Source: Komarekiella delphini-convector SJRDD-AB1
GTDB lineage: Bacteria > Cyanobacteriota > Cyanobacteriia > Cyanobacteriales > Nostocaceae
Direction: 5' to 3'
Assembly: GCF_014831675.1 (NCBI RefSeq)
Contig: NZ_VJXY01000015.1
Coordinates: 62,001 to 126,000, forward strand
DNA: 64,000 nt
A program made the position numbers and the translations under genes. Under the pieces are notes generated by a model. The model did not search any database and was not told the DNA's origin. It saw only the letters and a list, made by a program, of their open reading frames with translations. Positions 60,973 to 64,000 of the stretch are shown piece by piece (the first letter of the stretch is position 1; each line of letters opens with the position of its first letter).

Positions 60973-61393
60973 AGAGGTTGTTTGAAAAGTAGTTACCTGT
61001 ATCTTTGCACTTGTTGCTCCCCCCTAACCCACGCCAGTCGCTCATGGGGAGCCACCCCCTTGTAGAGGTTCCCGACGCTCGTTCGCGCAGCGTGTCGCAG
61101 ACAAGACTCGCTCTCAGCGTTGGCGCAGCCTCAAAGTAGAGAAGCCATGCCGTAAAGCCTGCGGCATGGCTTCGCTTAAGGCGAAGCCTCTCGAACAGAA
61201 GGCTTTACGCTGCGCTATCCGTTGTGGGGAGTGGCGTGGAAACCCCCTTGGCGCAGCCTCTCCTTTTGGGAGAAGACTGCGCTGGCTCCCCTTTTTAAGG
61301 GGGGAAACCGGAATTAAAGTCCCCCTTTTTAAAGGGATTTAGGGGAATCTAGAACGTTTTGCTACCAATAAGAAGACTTTTCAAACATCCTCT
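60973..61393. mobile_element. Composite MITE-like element, copy B
   Basis: Outer inverted repeats AGAGGTTGTTTGAAAAGT (60973-60990) and ACTTTTCAAACATCCTCT (61376-61393) match at 17 of 18 positions. They enclose about 330 bases (61018-61350) that are the reverse complement of the interior of copy A (31359-31710), including the AAGCCATGCCGTAAAGCC palindrome and the GGCTCCCC and TAGGGGAATCT edges. There is no transposase. Confidence 0.75.
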
Positions 61394-61623
61394 TATATAA
61401 AACAAATTTTCTCCCTTCGTTTATTTAGCGATCGCACTAAGAATAAGTTCCCAAGTTTCACTAAGCGGAATGTAAATTTTCAGAAAGTGCAAAAATTTTA
61501 CATCCATAACATCTATAAAAGTCAGAGTTTACAATAATCTCAAAAAAACTGTTTAATAGAAAGTGATTTAATATACAGCAGATTGCGTGTACATAGTTAA
61601 CTTCAAAAGCTTGAATTCTTTAT

Positions 61624-61678
61624 AAAAAGGCGTGTGAAAACCTATTCCTTCTAGGGATGGGATGAAAAACGCCTTTTT
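61624..61678 (+). ncRNA. Structured hairpin: possible small RNA end or isolated terminator
   Basis: AAAAAGGCGT (61624-61633) pairs with ACGCCTTTTT (61669-61678). Inside, CCTATTCC (61641-61648) pairs with GGGATGGG (61654-61661) including G-U pairs, with matching GTGAAAA/ATGAAAA side loops. The final U-run would terminate a plus-strand transcript, yet there is no gene upstream on that strand. It is therefore a candidate non-coding RNA 3' end; the family is not recognised. Confidence 0.45.
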
Positions 61679-61683
61679 AGTCC

Positions 61684-61718
61684 GTTGACAGTTGACGGTT
61701 AACAGTTAACAGTCAACA
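61684..61718. repeat. Heptanucleotide STRR
   Basis: Five 7-base units, GTTGACA, GTTGACG, GTTAACA, GTTAACA, GTCAACA. The rest of 60807-62008 outside the listed elements shows no gene. Confidence 0.8.
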
Positions 61719-62008
61719 TATATTAAGTAGTCTAGCAACCTAAAATAATTACTAAAGAAGTTCAAGAATTCGAGGTTAGATTTATTTATGTATACTGAAT
61801 TAAATCATTTAATTATTTGATGCTTTAATTAACCAGAAAATAGGATTTTTGTAAATCAGTAATTGGTCATAACTCCAGCAAAAATTTAGTTCTAATGTTG
61901 CTCAAATGGGAAATTGAGCTATTCAGACCAATGAAAATCACCTTAACTGAAGATAGAATTATGTAGAATTATAAAGTCAATAAACTAACGAGTTACAAGG
62001 TATACAAC

Positions 62009-62803
62009 ATGCTGGAATTATACCAATGGGAACTATCTCAATACTCAGAAAAAGTACGCTTGATTTTAGATTATAAAGGACTAGATTACCGCAAAATCGA
62101 GGTTACACCTGGAATTGGACAGGTAGAACTGTTCCGATTGACTGGTCAAAGACAAGTGCCAGTGTTGAAGGATAGAAATAAATATATTGCTGACTCAACA
62201 GCGATCGCTAAATATTTAGACTTAGAATATCCTGAGCGCCCACTGTTACCGCAAGACCCCAAAAAACGAGGTGTAACCTTATTGCTCGAAGAATGGGCAG
62301 ATGAATCGATAGGACTCAAAGGTCGCAAAGCCCTGTTTTCCGCTATTAGCCAAGATCAAAATTTCCGTAAGTCTTTATTACCCACCTCTGTACCAGACGT
62401 ACTCAAAAGTCTAGTTGAAGGAGTACCCACTGACTTTTTAACAGTTTTGGGTTTTGGGGTAGGTTATAGCCCAGATGTGATCAAGTCAGCGATCGCGGAT
62501 TTGAAGCAAGACTTAGACGCCTTGACGTTACTGCTAGCAGATAGTCCTTATTTAACAGGAGATGAGCCTACTTTGGCTGACTTGACTGTAGCAGGTTTAT
62601 CGATATTATTAAAGTTCCCCAGTGGCCCTTACCTAGATTTACCAGCATCTATTAGAGGAAAGGGAGTGCCAATATTTGCGGAGAATCCTGATTATGAACC
62701 ATTCTTTGCTTGGCGCGATCGCCTCTATGCCCAATTCCGCAAACCATTAATCATGACTACCCCGCCATCGGGGAGTGCGCCGACTTCGATTCAGATTGAC
62801 TAG
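62009..62803 (+). CDS. Glutathione S-transferase family protein
   Basis: 264 residues, ATG 62009, with AAGG upstream. The thioredoxin-like N-domain is clear: LELYQWELSQYSEKVRLILD (Ser in the catalytic position), GQRQVPVLKDRNKYIADSTA with the cis-Pro and the glutathione-binding Ser. The helical C-domain has SPYLTGDEPTLADLTVAGLS with the conserved Asp. It conjugates or binds glutathione; the substrate is unknown. A HerA-like gene follows 80 bases downstream on the same strand. Confidence 0.88.
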   Translation: MLELYQWELSQYSEKVRLILDYKGLDYRKIEVTPGIGQVELFRLTGQRQVPVLKDRNKYIADSTAIAKYLDLEYPERPLLPQDPKKRGVTLLLEEWADESIGLKGRKALFSAISQDQNFRKSLLPTSVPDVLKSLVEGVPTDFLTVLGFGVGYSPDVIKSAIADLKQDLDALTLLLADSPYLTGDEPTLADLTVAGLSILLKFPSGPYLDLPASIRGKGVPIFAENPDYEPFFAWRDRLYAQFRKPLIMTTPPSGSAPTSIQID

Positions 62804-62832
62804 GTAATGGGGGGCAGAGGAGAGAATAATTA

Positions 62833-62881
62833 ATGACAGATGACAGATGACTAATGACAAATGACAAATGACAAATGACCA
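62833..62881. repeat. Heptanucleotide STRR forming the HerA-like gene leader
   Basis: Seven units, ATGACAG twice, ATGACTA, ATGACAA three times and ATGACCA. They end three bases before the probable start codon at 62884 and supply an extra in-frame ATG at 62875. Confidence 0.85.
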
Positions 62882-62883
62882 AA

Positions 62884-64000
62884 ATGAATTCGGGACAGCC
62901 ATTAGGTTCGGTAACACAAGGTTCGCTCACGGGAGGGTTAGAAGTACGATTACACCCTGATATTTCTGTTGAAGATATGCGGGTGGGTAAATTTCTCGTA
63001 GTACAAGGGATGCGATCGCGTTTTTTTTGTATGCTGACAGATGTGGCACTGGGAGCTGCTAATGCGCGAATTATTGCTAATCCCCCCAGTTGGGAAGACA
63101 CTTTTTTACGAGATGTTTTAGCCGGAAGTGGTACTTACGGTACAGTCAACCTCGCACCGATGTTGATGTTTACTCCCGAAGCTGAAGAATCTTTCTCCCC
63201 TACAAATGGCAAATCTGCAAATCCCTTCGTTCCATCGACGACGGGATTGGCTTCATTTGTGCCACAAAGTAGTACTACGATGGAGTTGTTGCCTGTAAAA
63301 ACTATTCCTAGTCACTTTAGTCAAGTTTACGAAGCAAGTGAAGATGATTTTCGCCGAGTATTTGGTTGGGAAGATGACCCCCAAAGGCGCAACTTTTCCA
63401 TCGGTAAACCTTTAGATATGGATGTACCGATATGCATCGATTTAAACCGTTTTGTTGAACGTAGTAACGGGGTTTTTGGTAAATCTGGTACTGGTAAATC
63501 CTTTTTGACACGCTTACTTTTAGCTGGCGTCATCCGCAAAAGTGCAGCGGTTAACTTGATTTTTGATATGCATTCCGAGTATGGCTGGGAAGCAGTTGCA
63601 GAAGGTAAGAACGTTAATACTGTTAAAGGTTTAAAGCAACTTTTTCCTGGTAAAGTCGAAGTCTACACCCTCGACCCGGAATCAACAAAGCGCCGGGGTG
63701 TGCGCGATGCTCAAGAACTCTATCTTAGTTACGAGCAAATTGAAGTTGAAGATATTAAGTTATGTAGTCGAGATTTAGGACTCTCGGATGCAGCCCTGGA
63801 TAACGCTAATATCCTGTATAGCGAGTTTGGCAAGTCTTGGATTGTCCAGCTGCTAAATATGACTAATGAAGAAATCGAGATGTTTTGTGACGAGAAGCGA
63901 GGACACAAAGGCTCGATTATGGCATTGCAGCGCAAACTCTTACGGATGGACAGCTTGAAGTACATGCGTGCTGTTTGCCCCCAAAATTATATTAGTAAAA
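62884..64000 (+). CDS. HerA/DUF87-type ATP-binding protein, N-terminal part (runs off window)
   Basis: At least 372 residues, open to base 64000 in the frame of ATG 62884; an ATG at 62875 inside the STRR is the alternative. The N-terminus has a HAS-barrel-like segment (EDMRVGKFLVVQGMRSRFFC) and then the HerA motor domain: SIGKPLDMDVPICIDLNRFV, Walker A GKSGTGKS near residue 200, and NLIFDMHSEYGWEA, the typical DxHxEY of HerA-like ATPases. HerA proteins are hexameric DNA translocases, often with the nuclease NurA. The cyanobacterial form stands alone in many genomes, so a DNA-repair role is an inference. No Shine-Dalgarno is seen because repeats occupy the leader. Confidence 0.88.
   Translation, partial: MNSGQPLGSVTQGSLTGGLEVRLHPDISVEDMRVGKFLVVQGMRSRFFCMLTDVALGAANARIIANPPSWEDTFLRDVLAGSGTYGTVNLAPMLMFTPEAEESFSPTNGKSANPFVPSTTGLASFVPQSSTTMELLPVKTIPSHFSQVYEASEDDFRRVFGWEDDPQRRNFSIGKPLDMDVPICIDLNRFVERSNGVFGKSGTGKSFLTRLLLAGVIRKSAAVNLIFDMHSEYGWEAVAEGKNVNTVKGLKQLFPGKVEVYTLDPESTKRRGVRDAQELYLSYEQIEVEDIKLCSRDLGLSDAALDNANILYSEFGKSWIVQLLNMTNEEIEMFCDEKRGHKGSIMALQRKLLRMDSLKYMRAVCPQNYISK

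Noticed and set aside
61624-61678. CRISPR repeat, suggested by GTGAAAA-CC-stem-GATGAAAA
   Set aside because: Only one copy; no spaced repeats nearby and no cas genes in the window.

Overview
This window comes from a filamentous, heterocyst-type cyanobacterium (Nostoc/Anabaena/Calothrix group). The evidence is: very frequent GCGATCGC (HIP1) sites; heptanucleotide short tandem repeats (STRRs) such as ATGACAA; a CO2-uptake NDH-1 gene cluster; a CoaR/CoaT cobalt-efflux pair; a SpeY-type homospermidine synthase; Ser/Thr kinase-ATPase-histidine kinase fusions; and many intergenic palindromic repeats. The organism is inferred from content, not from a marker gene. No rRNA, tRNA or CRISPR array was seen.

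Layout. 1-3.7 kb: the 5' end of prfB with its programmed +1 frameshift, a pentapeptide-repeat membrane protein, a 21-bp tandem array, an orphan antitoxin-like gene and a small membrane protein. 4-10 kb: a CO2-uptake cluster ndhF - Tat-exported beta-carbonic anhydrase - ndhD - CO2 hydration protein (CupA/CupB family). 10-13.2 kb: a Trp/Gly-rich small peptide with a double-glycine leader, a spore-photoproduct-lyase-like radical SAM protein, and a complete non-autonomous mobile element with terminal inverted repeats and an 8-bp target duplication. 13.2-20.3 kb: an SDR protein, a ClpP, an ArsR-AHSA1-nucleotidyltransferase-cupin operon with paired operators, a secreted protein, and a divergent CYP120-type P450/TetR pair with a palindromic operator. 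20.3-31 kb: a GAF-GGDEF protein, a 1783-residue hybrid kinase, an FAD oxidoreductase and an acetoacetate decarboxylase-family protein. 31-41.3 kb: a composite MITE-like element, a substrate-binding/TM/DUF4912 fusion, then coaR and coaT separated by an AAA ATPase/TOPRIM-like gene pair. 41.3-56 kb: a kinase fused to an amino-acid-type binding protein, a MoaD/ThiS-like protein, and a five-gene run of exported DUF11/SdrD-like surface proteins with an outer-membrane barrel. 56-64 kb: SpeY, small conserved proteins, a fasciclin protein, a second copy of the composite element, a glutathione S-transferase and the start of a HerA-like ATPase.

How the genes work together. The NDH cluster should form the distal membrane arm and CO2-hydrating module of a specialised NDH-1 complex, with an exported carbonic anhydrase encoded in the same run. 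CoaR should activate coaT from a MerR-type promoter when cobalt is high. Here coaR is the last gene of an operon led by an ABC-type ATPase and a TOPRIM-like protein, which is the most unusual arrangement in the window. The surface-protein run looks like one exported assembly. Repeats have also entered coding regions: the signal-peptide region of the barrel protein and the C-terminus of the P450.
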